Assembly: GCA_947493195.1 (NCBI GenBank) | Contig: CANLQG010000004.1 | Span: 208,001 to 272,000, forward strand | Origin: an uncultured Sphingomonadaceae bacterium | GTDB lineage: Bacteria; Pseudomonadota; Alphaproteobacteria; Sphingomonadales; Sphingomonadaceae | DNA length: 64,000 nt | Direction of reading: 5' to 3' | Part shown: positions 28,196 through 36,135 of the stretch, in pieces | Layout: every line of letters starts with the position of its first letter | How positions within the stretch are numbered: the stretch's first letter is position 1 | Translations under genes and position numbers: made by a program | Notes under the pieces: generated by a model | Seen by the model: only the letters and a program-made list of their open reading frames with translations | What the model was told of the DNA's origin: nothing | The model's database searches: none

Positions 28196-28876
28196 TCACT
28201 TCTGCGGATAGCGCAGGCGGCCCAGGAAACGCGCGACATCGAAATGCTCGCGGTCCTTGCCCAGCAACTGCGCCTTCGCCTTCTCGAACTTCATCACGCC
28301 TTCGATCCGCCGATCGAGGAAGGCAGCGGTCTCGGCCTTGCCCTCGCTCTCGTCCTCCACGAACACCGCCAGCGACGCGCCGTATATACCGGCCAGGATC
28401 GCGCGCTTGGTATAGTGGTTGTAATCGGTGGCGGTATCGCCTGCCAGCCGCCACATCTTGTCAGCGCTTGACCAGCCCTGCTTCAGCGCCCGCGGGGCAT
28501 TCTGGGGCATGGCCTGCACGGCGGTGGCACGGCGAACCGATTCCTCCAGCCCCGTGACCGCCTCCAACCGGAACCACACAAGGCTGCGGATCTTCTCGCG
28601 AATGGGCATGTTGTCCAGCCGACCATCGGCGAAATGGGCTTCCATCCTCGCATCGACCGAGGCGATCCACGCGTCGATCATGTACATCGCGCGCCCGCCG
28701 AAGCCATCGCCCTTGAAGGCCAGTCGGCCGACGGCGGGATCGACATCGGCCATCTCGCAGGCGGAGACTAGCGCCGCGTCGGTCCACCCGTCGAACATGG
28801 CGGACACGGCAATATCGGGCGCCAACGCGAGGCGCAGCTCGTCCAGCGTCGCGTCTTTCAGGTCTGCATCCGCCAT
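28196..28876 (-). CDS. COQ9-family ubiquinone biosynthesis protein
   Basis: 226 residues from ATG 28876 (MADADLKDATLDELR), preceded by AGGGG; a TTG 6 bases earlier is also in frame. An N-terminal TetR-like helical region is followed by the COQ9 lipid-binding part, with REKIRSLVWFRLEAV, APRALKQGWSSADKMWRLAGDTATDYNHYTKRAILAGIYGASL and DRRIEGVMKFEK. In mitochondria COQ9 presents the ubiquinone intermediate to COQ7. It lies 61 bases upstream of feoA on the same strand and may be cotranscribed with it. Confidence 0.93.
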   Translation of the reverse strand: MADADLKDATLDELRLALAPDIAVSAMFDGWTDAALVSACEMADVDPAVGRLAFKGDGFGGRAMYMIDAWIASVDARMEAHFADGRLDNMPIREKIRSLVWFRLEAVTGLEESVRRATAVQAMPQNAPRALKQGWSSADKMWRLAGDTATDYNHYTKRAILAGIYGASLAVFVEDESEGKAETAAFLDRRIEGVMKFEKAKAQLLGKDREHFDVARFLGRLRYPQK

Positions 28877-28887
28877 CGGCAAAACCC

Positions 28888-29508
28888 CTAGAATACCGGT
28901 CCGTAAGTCCGCGTCTCGTTTTCTTCCGCGCTGGCCTCGCTACGCTCGATAGCGCTCAGCACCCGGCCAGATACGCCGGGCATCGCGGCATAGTCGCGCG
29001 CGGTGCGACCGGCATTGTCGGCGCGATCGGGATCGGCCCCTGCCTTCACCAGCACTTCGATCATCTCGATATTGCGGGCGTGGACGGCGGAGATCAGCGG
29101 GGTCTCCCCCGTCTCGTTGCCGATATCCATGCGCGCTCCCGCGTCCACCAGCGCCTGCACCCCCTCGACCCAGCCGATTTGCGCGGCGGCAATCAGCGGG
29201 GTGCGGCCACGATTGTCGGCGATGTTCGGGTTGGCACCCTTTTGCAAAAGGAACTTCGTCCAAGTCAGGTCGCGCCGGTCGACGGTGATATGCAGCCCGG
29301 TCGCACCCGAAGTGATATCGCGCGAATTGACAAGCGTGGTGCCCGGCTGGCTGAGCATTTCGGTCGCCTCGTCCCCCTCGCGGTCCTTCACCGCTTGCAG
29401 GAACTGGTAGCCTTCTGAATACATCTGCGCGGCGGCGGGCACCGACAGTGCGGTTGCCGTCATCGCGGCCAGTCCAAGGCAGATCGTGCGAATGGGGGCG
29501 CGTGCCAC
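28888..29508 (-). CDS. Secreted ankyrin-repeat protein
   Basis: 206 residues from a GTG at 29508, chosen because AGGAGA lies 6 bases upstream and the following sequence forms a clean signal peptide ending VPAAAQ. A GTG 39 bases further upstream has no such site. Four or five ankyrin repeats cover about residues 60-185, with the TPLIAAA and TPLISAV helices and the typical LVDAGARMDIGN and LVKAGADPDRAD turns. The C-terminus is short and acidic. Location: periplasm. Ankyrin repeats bind proteins, but the partner is unknown. The stop is 11 bases before the COQ9 start, so an operon is likely. Confidence 0.85.
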   Translation of the reverse strand: MARAPIRTICLGLAAMTATALSVPAAAQMYSEGYQFLQAVKDREGDEATEMLSQPGTTLVNSRDITSGATGLHITVDRRDLTWTKFLLQKGANPNIADNRGRTPLIAAAQIGWVEGVQALVDAGARMDIGNETGETPLISAVHARNIEMIEVLVKAGADPDRADNAGRTARDYAAMPGVSGRVLSAIERSEASAEENETRTYGPVF

Positions 29509-29606
29509 TTCCCATCTCTCCTGTTTCAATAATGTGCGCAAAAGCACCGCGTTCGTGCGGGACTTTGCTTGCGTAGAGCGCGTTAGCAGAGCATGAACGC
29601 TACGTC

Positions 29607-30221
29607 ATGTCAGCACGTATTCCGGTTGTCACCCCCCTCCTTTTGGCCCTCTCCCTTGTTGCCTGCGATGGCGGGGGAGGCAAGCCGCCCATAACCGACG
29701 CTCCGCTCTACAACAGCGCGCTCACCGGGCAATACGACCTGGTCGATTCTTCCGGCCAGCAGGTCACCAGCGCCGACTTCGCCGGGCAGTACCAGCTGGT
29801 CTATTTCGGCTATGCCTACTGCCCCGATATCTGCCCGTTCGACATGCAGCGCATGATGCGCGGGTATGACCAGTTTGCCGAGGCGAATCCCGACCTCGCC
29901 GATGACGTGCAGCCCATCTTCATCACCATCGATCCTGCGCGCGATACGCCGGAACGGGTGGGCGAATATGCCGATGCCTTTTCCGATCAGCTGATCGGCC
30001 TCACCGGATCGCCCGAACAGATCGAGGCGGCGGCGGCGGCATTCTTCGCGCACTACCAGAAAATGGATCCGGACGCCGAGAGCGATTACCTGATGGACCA
30101 CTCGCGCACAGGCTACCTGGTCGACCGCGAGGGAGAACCGATGGCGCTGATCCCTGTGGAAGATTCGGCAGAGGCCGTGGCCGCCGAACTGGAAAAATGG
30201 GTCCGTCCCGCCGATGGCTGA
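29607..30221 (+). CDS. SCO1/SenC-family copper chaperone, lipoprotein
   Basis: 204 residues with a lipobox (LVAC, Cys20). The thioredoxin fold has the copper site CPDIC (C72, C76) in YFGYAYCPDICPFDM and the third ligand H165 in MDHSRTGYLVD. The ITIDPARDTPERVGEY segment is typical. It delivers copper to, or reduces, the CuA site of cytochrome oxidase, in the periplasm facing the inner membrane. Its end overlaps the next gene by 8 bases. Confidence 0.93.
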   Translation: MSARIPVVTPLLLALSLVACDGGGGKPPITDAPLYNSALTGQYDLVDSSGQQVTSADFAGQYQLVYFGYAYCPDICPFDMQRMMRGYDQFAEANPDLADDVQPIFITIDPARDTPERVGEYADAFSDQLIGLTGSPEQIEAAAAAFFAHYQKMDPDAESDYLMDHSRTGYLVDREGEPMALIPVEDSAEAVAAELEKWVRPADG

Positions 30222-30654
30222 CCTGCGCGCCCGGTTCTGGGAGCTTGAGCTGGAGGAGCTGTCGCGCGCGGAATGGGAAGCCTTGTGCGATGGCTGCGGG
30301 CGCTGCTGCCTGAACAAGCTGGAAGACGAGGACACCGGCGAGATCGTGGAAACGAACGTCGCGTGCAAGCTGCTCGACACCGGCACGGCGCAGTGCCGCG
30401 ACTATCGTCATCGCAAGGCCTTCGTGCCCGATTGCCTGCGCCTTACACCGCGGCTGCTGAAGGACATTCACTGGCTGCCTGCCACCTGCGCCTACGTGCG
30501 CCGGGCCGAGGGCAAGCCCCTGCCCGACTGGCACCATCTTCTCACCGGCAGCCGCGATGCCATGATGGAAGCGGGTGCCAGCGTCGCCGGGCGCTGCATC
30601 AGCGAAACCGTGGCCGGCCCGCTGGAGCACCACGTGGTGGAGTGGGACGATTGA
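30214..30654 (+). CDS. YcgN-family (UPF0260) cysteine-cluster protein
   Basis: 146 residues. It has the family's cysteine array, CDGCGRCCLNKLEDEDTG near the N-terminus, then ACKLLDTGTAQCRDYRHR and PATCAYVRR, together enough to bind a metal or Fe-S centre. The molecular role is unknown. It overlaps both neighbours (the SCO gene by 8 bases and the metallopeptidase gene by about 4), so the three are translated together. Confidence 0.9.
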   Translation: MADLRARFWELELEELSRAEWEALCDGCGRCCLNKLEDEDTGEIVETNVACKLLDTGTAQCRDYRHRKAFVPDCLRLTPRLLKDIHWLPATCAYVRRAEGKPLPDWHHLLTGSRDAMMEAGASVAGRCISETVAGPLEHHVVEWDD

Positions 30655-31385
30655 TCGACTGGTTGCGCGACGATCACCAGAACCCCGCCATCGAAGTGGG
30701 CGGCCAGATCCTTCCCATCGCCATCCGCCGCCACGCCCGCGCAAGGCGGCTGACCATGCGGCTCTCGCCCGACGGCCGCGAGGTGCGCATCACGCTGCCC
30801 ACCTGGGGCCGCACGCGGGATGCTCTTACCTTCGCCACTGCGCGCGCCGAATGGATAGAGCGGCAGCTGGACCGGGTGCCGCGCAAGCTGAGCGTGGCGG
30901 ACGGCGAGACCCTGGCCTATCGCGGAGAGCCCCTGCGCATCGCGTGGGACAGGGCAGCGGGCCGAAAGCCTGTTGTCGTTAACGGCACCTTGCGCGTGGG
31001 CGGCACGGCCGACGGGCTGGAGGCGCGCGTGCGCCGTTGGCTGGAGGCAGAGGCGCTGCGGCTGTGCGGAGACGATCTTGCCTTTTACTGCCGGCGCGCC
31101 GGTCTCGACGTGCCCGCCCTGCGCCTGTCGCGCGCGCAGCGGCGCTGGGGTTCGTGTTCGGGCGACAGGAAGACCGGCCGCTGTATCCGCATCAACTGGC
31201 GGCTGGTGATGGCACCCGATCACGTGCGCCGCTCTGTCGTCGCTCACGAGGTCGCCCACCTCGTCCACTTCGACCACTCGCCTGCCTTCCATGCGCTGCT
31301 GGCAAGACTGTTCGAAGGTCACCTGCCCGAGGCCGACGGCTGGCTGAAGCGCGAGGGACGTTCCCTCTACGCCGCCTTCGGCTGA
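30651..31385 (+). CDS. YgjP-like (M48-related) metal-dependent hydrolase
   Basis: About 244 residues from TTG 30651, overlapping the previous stop. A GTG at 30642 is an equally possible start. The zinc motif HEVAH (H199) is followed by LVHFDHSPAFHALLAR, and preceded by RRWGSCSGDRKTGRCIRINWRLVMAP, the signature of the YgjP/DUF45 family. The N-terminal half is an Arg-rich beta domain. The protein is cytoplasmic, with an unknown substrate; SprT-like relatives bind DNA-linked proteins. Confidence 0.85.
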   Translation: MIDWLRDDHQNPAIEVGGQILPIAIRRHARARRLTMRLSPDGREVRITLPTWGRTRDALTFATARAEWIERQLDRVPRKLSVADGETLAYRGEPLRIAWDRAAGRKPVVVNGTLRVGGTADGLEARVRRWLEAEALRLCGDDLAFYCRRAGLDVPALRLSRAQRRWGSCSGDRKTGRCIRINWRLVMAPDHVRRSVVAHEVAHLVHFDHSPAFHALLARLFEGHLPEADGWLKREGRSLYAAFG

Positions 31386-31442
31386 ACTCCCCCCGTTATC
31401 AATAACTGGCGAATCCCGCCGCGCGTCCCTATCCTTAGCGGC

Positions 31443-31907
31443 ATGAAGGGTTTTCTCCGCCGAGTATCGCCGCGCCGCGCGGTCACCGACTTCCGCGACC
31501 AGTGGAAGCAGCCCACGCCGCATCGCTGGCAGATCCTGGGCGTGGCCATGGCCGCGACCTTTGCCGTGTTCATGCTGTTCATTCCCGAAAGCCAGCGCGG
31601 CCCGCCCGCGCGGCCCGACGTGATGTACATCTCCACTTTCGAGGAAGATCGCAGCGAAGGCGACATCATCGCCTCCAACTGTGCCAACCAGCAGTTGAAG
31701 GACGAATTGCAGGCGCGCATCGACGCGAACGAAGCGCGCCGCCGCGAGATGTACGAGGCGCTGGGCCGCGCGACCTTCATCGATGTCGACGAAATGAAGG
31801 CCGAAATCGAGGCCGAGCAGCAGGCTGAGGCGCGCGAGGACACCGGCCCGACACCTGAGGAACTGGCTCTCTCGGTAGAAGAATACTGTGCCGCCGCCGC
31901 TGGCTGA
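31443..31907 (+). CDS. Conserved single-span membrane protein of unknown function
   Basis: 154 residues. A basic N-terminus is followed by one membrane helix at about 30-47 (ILGVAMAATFAVFMLFIP). After it come a segment with YISTFEEDRSEGDIIASNCANQQ and a charged coiled-coil-like helix (about 85-130), rich in Glu and Ala. The topology suggests N-in with the helix in the periplasm. I do not recognise the family; similar proteins are seen near ribD in sphingomonads (recollection, not checked). It overlaps the ribD start by 20 bases. Confidence 0.65.
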   Translation: MKGFLRRVSPRRAVTDFRDQWKQPTPHRWQILGVAMAATFAVFMLFIPESQRGPPARPDVMYISTFEEDRSEGDIIASNCANQQLKDELQARIDANEARRREMYEALGRATFIDVDEMKAEIEAEQQAEAREDTGPTPEELALSVEEYCAAAAG

Positions 31908-32865
31908 CGACGCCCGATGGATGGCCGCCGCTGCTGCCCTGGCAGAGCGCGCACGCCCGCTGGCCAGCCCCAACCCCGGCGTCGGCGCGATCATTGTGAA
32001 GCACGGCGTGGTACTGGCGCGCGGCTGGACCATGCGCGGCGGACGCCCCCATGCGGAGGCCGTGGCGCTGGAAGCGGCAGGAGAAGCCGCGAACGGGGCA
32101 ACGCTCTATGTCACGCTGGAGCCGTGCGCGCACCGCTCGCAGCGTGGCCCTGCTTGCGCCGACCTGATTTCCGCCGCCGGTCTTGCCCGTGTGGTAGTGG
32201 GCATGCGCGATCCCGACCCGCGCACCGCAGGCGATGGCATCGCGCGGATCGAGGCAGCGGGGGCCGAAGTGGCGACGCTGGACTGGACGCCCGCACGCCT
32301 TGGCCTGTCGGGCCATGCCACGCAGCTGGCGAAGGGCCGCCCGCATGTGACGCTGAAACTGGCCATGTCGCTGGATGGCTGCATCGCTACCTCCACCGGG
32401 GAGAGCCAGTGGATCACCAACTCCGCCTCCCGCGCTCACGGTCACCGCGAACGCGCACGGACCGATGCGATTCTGGTTGGTGGCGGCACCCTGCGCGCCG
32501 ACAGCCCGCGCCTCGACGTGCGGCTGCCGGGGCTGGAGGATCGCTCCCCCCGGCGCGTAGCGCTCACCTCTGGTAAGGTACCCGATGGCTGGCAGGCGAT
32601 CCGTTCGCCGGAGGAGATCGCCGCGCTGGACGGCGTGCGATACCTGATGGTGGAAGGCGGCGCGCAGACCGCCTCCGCTTTCCTCGCAGCCGGACTGGTC
32701 GACCGCCTGCTGATCTACCGCGCCCCCGTGCTGCTGGGCGGCGGCACCTCCGCCATCGGCCACATCGGCCACGACACGTTGGAAAAGGCCTTTTCCCAAC
32801 GCCTCACCTTGCAGGACCGCCGCCAGCTTGGCAGCGACACTCTGGAAGTCTATCAGCGCGCCTGA
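31888..32865 (+). CDS. ribD: RibD, bifunctional riboflavin deaminase/reductase
   Basis: 325 residues starting at GTG 31888, inside the end of the previous gene. The deaminase domain has HAEAVAL (H55, E57) and LEPCAHRSQRGPAC (C80, C90) binding zinc. The reductase domain starts near KGRPHVTLKLAMSLDGCIA and includes TDAILVGGGTLRADSPRLDVR and YLMVEGGAQTASAFL. It is about 40 residues shorter than E. coli RibD, the loss falling in the middle of the reductase domain. It carries out the second and third steps of riboflavin synthesis and lies next to the riboflavin synthase gene. Confidence 0.94.
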   Translation: MPPPLADDARWMAAAAALAERARPLASPNPGVGAIIVKHGVVLARGWTMRGGRPHAEAVALEAAGEAANGATLYVTLEPCAHRSQRGPACADLISAAGLARVVVGMRDPDPRTAGDGIARIEAAGAEVATLDWTPARLGLSGHATQLAKGRPHVTLKLAMSLDGCIATSTGESQWITNSASRAHGHRERARTDAILVGGGTLRADSPRLDVRLPGLEDRSPRRVALTSGKVPDGWQAIRSPEEIAALDGVRYLMVEGGAQTASAFLAAGLVDRLLIYRAPVLLGGGTSAIGHIGHDTLEKAFSQRLTLQDRRQLGSDTLEVYQRA

Positions 32866-32883
32866 CCAGCAAAGGGGCCATCC

Positions 32884-33504
32884 ATGTTTACCGGCATCGT
32901 CACCGCCATCGGCACGATCACGCAAGTCCAGCAGCGCGGGGACCTGCGCCTGACCATCGCCTGCCCGTTCAATCCTGCCGAGATCGACATCGGCGCTTCC
33001 ATCGCCTGTTCGGGCGTGTGCCTGACCGTGGTGGACCGCGGCGGCACGAAGGGGGACGCGCACTTCGTGGTGGACGTGTCCGCCGAAACCACCTCCTGCA
33101 CGGCGAAGCGCATGTGGCAGGAAGGCGCGAAACTGAACCTCGAACCCTCGCTGCGACTGGGCGACGAACTGGGTGGCCATATCGTGACCGGCCATGTCGA
33201 CGCCGTGGGCCGCGTGGCCGACTGGCAGCCCGAAGGCGATTCCATGCGCCTCACCATCGCCGCCCCCGCCAACCTTGCCCCGTTCATCGCGCCCAAGGGA
33301 TCGATCACCATCAACGGCGTGTCGCTGACGGTGAACAGCGTGCAGGACCGTGACGACGGCACCGTGCAGTTCGGCCTCAACATCATCCCCCACACCGCCG
33401 ATGTCACCACATTGGGCGAACTGGCGCAGAATGCAGAGGTGAACCTGGAAGTGGATACCATCGCGCGCTACCTGCACCGGATGCAGGCGCTGCGGGCGGA
33501 CTAA
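32884..33504 (+). CDS. ribE: Riboflavin synthase, alpha chain
   Basis: 206 residues with the two homologous lumazine-binding halves. The first starts MFTGIVTAIGTI and contains SIACSGVCLTVV. The second starts GDELGGHIVTGHVDAVG and contains SITINGVSLTVN. It joins two lumazine molecules to give riboflavin. It follows ribD by 18 bases with no terminator between, so it is an operon. Confidence 0.95.
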   Translation: MFTGIVTAIGTITQVQQRGDLRLTIACPFNPAEIDIGASIACSGVCLTVVDRGGTKGDAHFVVDVSAETTSCTAKRMWQEGAKLNLEPSLRLGDELGGHIVTGHVDAVGRVADWQPEGDSMRLTIAAPANLAPFIAPKGSITINGVSLTVNSVQDRDDGTVQFGLNIIPHTADVTTLGELAQNAEVNLEVDTIARYLHRMQALRAD

Positions 33505-33579
33505 TTCGGAATTGCGCGAGCGGCGGCTAAAGACCCCAGAGCGGACGAGCGAGTTAGCTGTTCTCCGTCCGCGAAGCCG

Positions 33580-34218
33580 TCAATCAGCGAACGATGCGTC
33601 CCTGCCTGTCTCGCATCGAAGTGTCAGACCATATTCGTCCAGCCAGGCAGCCTCGGTCGGCAGGAGATACTGGAGCGCTTCAGGGAGCAGGCCGTGAAGC
33701 GTGTTTGCGTGAACAAGATCATTTCGGCGATCGGAATAACACATGTCCGAGCGCACTTTGGCGACAAGCCGGGTAATTCCTTCCTCCGTCTCGCCACCTT
33801 CATTCGCAAGCGAAATAAACAGAGGGGGGCGTTCGGTTTCGCCCATATCGACAAAGTGTCGGGAAAGCTGCTGGCCGTTCCATTGCAAGCTAGGGGACAG
33901 GGCGGCGTATCCATTGAACAGATCGGGCGTGTTGACCCATGTCTCGATCACGAAGTGCCCAGCTGCGCTCTCTCCCATCAGGAATGCACGGCCATCGTCT
34001 CGATATTGCGTGCGGATCATCATGATGACGACGGGATAGGCTTGTTTCCCCTCATAATAGCCCTGCGGTGTCACCACGTGGACCTTGCGCTCCGCTTCGT
34101 GAGTTTCCACGAGATAAGAGGTTCCGATCGTCAACGGTTCCGATTCGATGACATCCTGCCCGTAAAGCGGCGTTGCGCTGAGAACCATGGCCGCGACAAA
34201 GAAACCGAGAATTCTCAT
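33580..34218 (-). pseudogene. Internally shortened alpha/beta-hydrolase esterase (PF00756-like)
   Basis: 212 residues with a signal peptide (ending LYGQ). The N-terminal part (SYLVETHEAERKVHVVTPQGYYEGKQAYPVV) matches the start of Fes/IroE/esterase-D-like hydrolases. The later part has the nucleophile elbow GESAAGHF and PDLFNGYAALSPSLQWN. Between PVV and the QYRDDGRAFLMGES block the family normally has some 60-90 residues (the YLLDG segment, oxyanion region and linker); here only about six remain, still in frame. It is also lower in GC than its neighbours. I read it as a deletion derivative, likely inactive, but it remains an intact ORF and could still be expressed. Confidence 0.6.
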
Positions 34219-34366
34219 AGGCGCGGCGCTCCTATTACCAAGACCGAGAAACGGGCGGCATTCATAGCACTTCTCCTGGAACCTGCCAGTCCGCCTCCCA
34301 CCCCATAGCTGAAATTCACCGCCAACAGGCTTCCCTACACCCTCTCACCGGCTCCACCCTCGGCCA

Positions 34367-34828
34367 ATGCCGAGAACCCCCGCCCGCAAGCTCCGCCGCC
34401 GCCCCCCGTTCTTCCATCCCGTGGCGCTGCGCTCGCGCCGAGACGGGTGGAGCGCGGCGCGGCAGTGCGCATTCCTTGCCCACCTTTACCTGACCGGCAG
34501 CGTCAGCGCCGCCGCGCGGACTGTCGGGATGAGCCGGGAGAGCGCACACCGTTTGCGTCGGAGCGCAGGTGCGGCGAGTTTCGCCCGGGCGTGGGATCAT
34601 GTCCTCACGCCGCGAAGCGAGGGGCGCGTTGCGCAAAAGGTCGATTGGCGGAAGGTCACAGATGAGGAGTTGTTTCGCCGCGTGAAACACGGCCTGATCG
34701 CCCCCGCCCTCCATCGCGGCAGGATCACCGGGATACGCCGGAAAGTTGACAATTCCGCGCTTTTGCGGCTGCTGCGCCGCCTCGACAAAGCAAGCGCCCG
34801 GCCATCCGAAGGGGAGCCGGGCGCATGA
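34367..34828 (+). CDS. Small basic protein with putative helix-turn-helix
   Basis: 153 residues, strongly basic. The core WSAARQCAFLAHLYLTGSVSAAARTVGMSRESAHRLRRSAGAASFARAWDHVL has the spacing of a resolvase-like or terminase-small-subunit-like helix-turn-helix (about 28-82). A second helical region, VTDEELFRRVKHGLIAPALHRGRITGIRRKVDNSALLRLLRRLD, follows. Similar proteins are widespread as hypotheticals in sphingomonads (recollection). No ribosome site is obvious. It could be a regulator or a domesticated phage protein; the function is unknown. Confidence 0.6.
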   Translation: MPRTPARKLRRRPPFFHPVALRSRRDGWSAARQCAFLAHLYLTGSVSAAARTVGMSRESAHRLRRSAGAASFARAWDHVLTPRSEGRVAQKVDWRKVTDEELFRRVKHGLIAPALHRGRITGIRRKVDNSALLRLLRRLDKASARPSEGEPGA

Positions 34829-34878
34829 AAACCAACTTTTGCAAAACACCCCGGTGGGCGTTCCACGTTGCTCCCGGA

Positions 34879-36066
34879 TCAGCCGGTAACGTCGGCCAGC
34901 GCGGCCACGAAGGCGTCGATGTTGCCCATCGTCAGGCCCGCCACGTTGATGCGGCCCGACCCTGCCATGTAGACACCGTGATCCTTGCGCAGTTGCTCCA
35001 CCTGTTCCTTGCTGACAGGCAGCATGGCGAACATGCCTTTCTGGCGGCCAAGCGGGGTAAGGTCCACACCGCACGCGTTGCTGTTGGCAGCCAGCTTGGC
35101 GCGCACCTGCCCGATGCGCTGGCGCATGTCCTCGACCTCGGCCAGCCAGTCGGCGGTCAGGTCCTCGTCTTCCAGGATCACGCGCACGGCAGCGCCGCCG
35201 TGGTCGGGCGGCATGGACCAGTTGGCCCGCGCCAGCGAAGACCCGTTGGACATGATACGCGTCACTACATCGGCATCGCTGCCGATGGCATAAAGCGCGC
35301 CCACACGGTCACGGTAGAGGCCGAAGTTCTTGTCGCAGCTGTAGGCCACCAGCGCTTCCGGCACTGCGGAAACGACCGTGCGCATGCCGTAGGCGTCTTC
35401 CGCCATGCCGTCGCCCAGCCCCTGATAGGCAAGGTCGATGATCGGCAGCGTGCCGCTGTCCTTCAGCAGGCCTGCGATCTCGTCCCACTCCTCGTTCGTG
35501 TAATCCACGCCCGTGGGATTGTGGCAGGCACCGTGCAGCAGCACCGCGTCGTTCGCATCGGCCCCGGCGATCACATCGCGCAATGCAGCCATGTCGGCAC
35601 AGCCGTTGTCGGCAGCGTGGTTGAACGTGCCGACTTCCATGCCGCAATCGGCCAGGATCTGCGCGTGGTTGGGCCAGCTGGGCGTGCCCATCCATATCTT
35701 CTTGACGCCCGCCTTCGCCGCCAGCGCCACCGCCAGACGCACCGCGCCGGTGCCGCCGGGCGTCTGCATCCCGTCGATACGGCCCGCATCGGTGAGCGTC
35801 GCGTTCAGGCTGTCGCCGAACACGTGCGGCATCAGCGCGTTGACGAAACCCATGTCGCCTTCCGGGCCGAGGTAGGCCTTGGTGTCCTGCCCATCGACCA
35901 GCCGCTTCTCCGCCGCCTTGATCGCGCGGAACACCGGCGTCGCCCCGTCGGCAGTGCGATAGACGCCCACGCCAAGGTCGATCTTGGACGAACGCGGATC
36001 CGCGTTGTAGAGCTTGATCAGCGCAAGAAGCGCATCGGGCGGTTGCTGGGTGAGTTTGTCGAGCAT
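34879..36066 (-). CDS. Aromatic/aspartate aminotransferase (class I, TyrB-like)
   Basis: 395 residues, full length. It has the class Ia motifs IDLGVGVYRTADGATPVF, GGTGAVRLA, HGACHNPTGVDYT (N183), DLAYQGLGDG and the PLP lysine in SCDKNFGLYRDRVG (K246), plus the C-terminal Arg region SGRINVAGL. It exchanges amino groups between aromatic or acidic amino acids and 2-oxoacids. No Shine-Dalgarno is visible because a 7-bp hairpin occupies the space just before the ATG. Confidence 0.93.
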   Translation of the reverse strand: MLDKLTQQPPDALLALIKLYNADPRSSKIDLGVGVYRTADGATPVFRAIKAAEKRLVDGQDTKAYLGPEGDMGFVNALMPHVFGDSLNATLTDAGRIDGMQTPGGTGAVRLAVALAAKAGVKKIWMGTPSWPNHAQILADCGMEVGTFNHAADNGCADMAALRDVIAGADANDAVLLHGACHNPTGVDYTNEEWDEIAGLLKDSGTLPIIDLAYQGLGDGMAEDAYGMRTVVSAVPEALVAYSCDKNFGLYRDRVGALYAIGSDADVVTRIMSNGSSLARANWSMPPDHGGAAVRVILEDEDLTADWLAEVEDMRQRIGQVRAKLAANSNACGVDLTPLGRQKGMFAMLPVSKEQVEQLRKDHGVYMAGSGRINVAGLTMGNIDAFVAALADVTG

Positions 36067-36068
36067 GA

Positions 36069-36087
36069 TGGCGGCTCAATGCCGCCA
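36069..36087 (-). promoter_or_regulatory. Leader hairpin immediately before the aminotransferase start
   Basis: On the minus strand TGGCGGC, loop ATTGA and GCCGCCA form a perfect 7-bp stem ending only 2 bases before the ATG. It takes the place normally held by a Shine-Dalgarno sequence, so it may limit or control initiation. Confidence 0.45.
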
Positions 36088-36135
36088 CCCGCGGCAATCC
36101 GCAAGTGCGCAGATTGCCGCGTCAGCCTTGCCCGA

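Noticed and set aside
33541..33572. Inverted repeat GCGGACG/CGTCCGC between ribE and the shortened esterase as a terminator
   Set aside because: The spacer is 18 bases and no T-tract follows; it may be chance in high-GC DNA.
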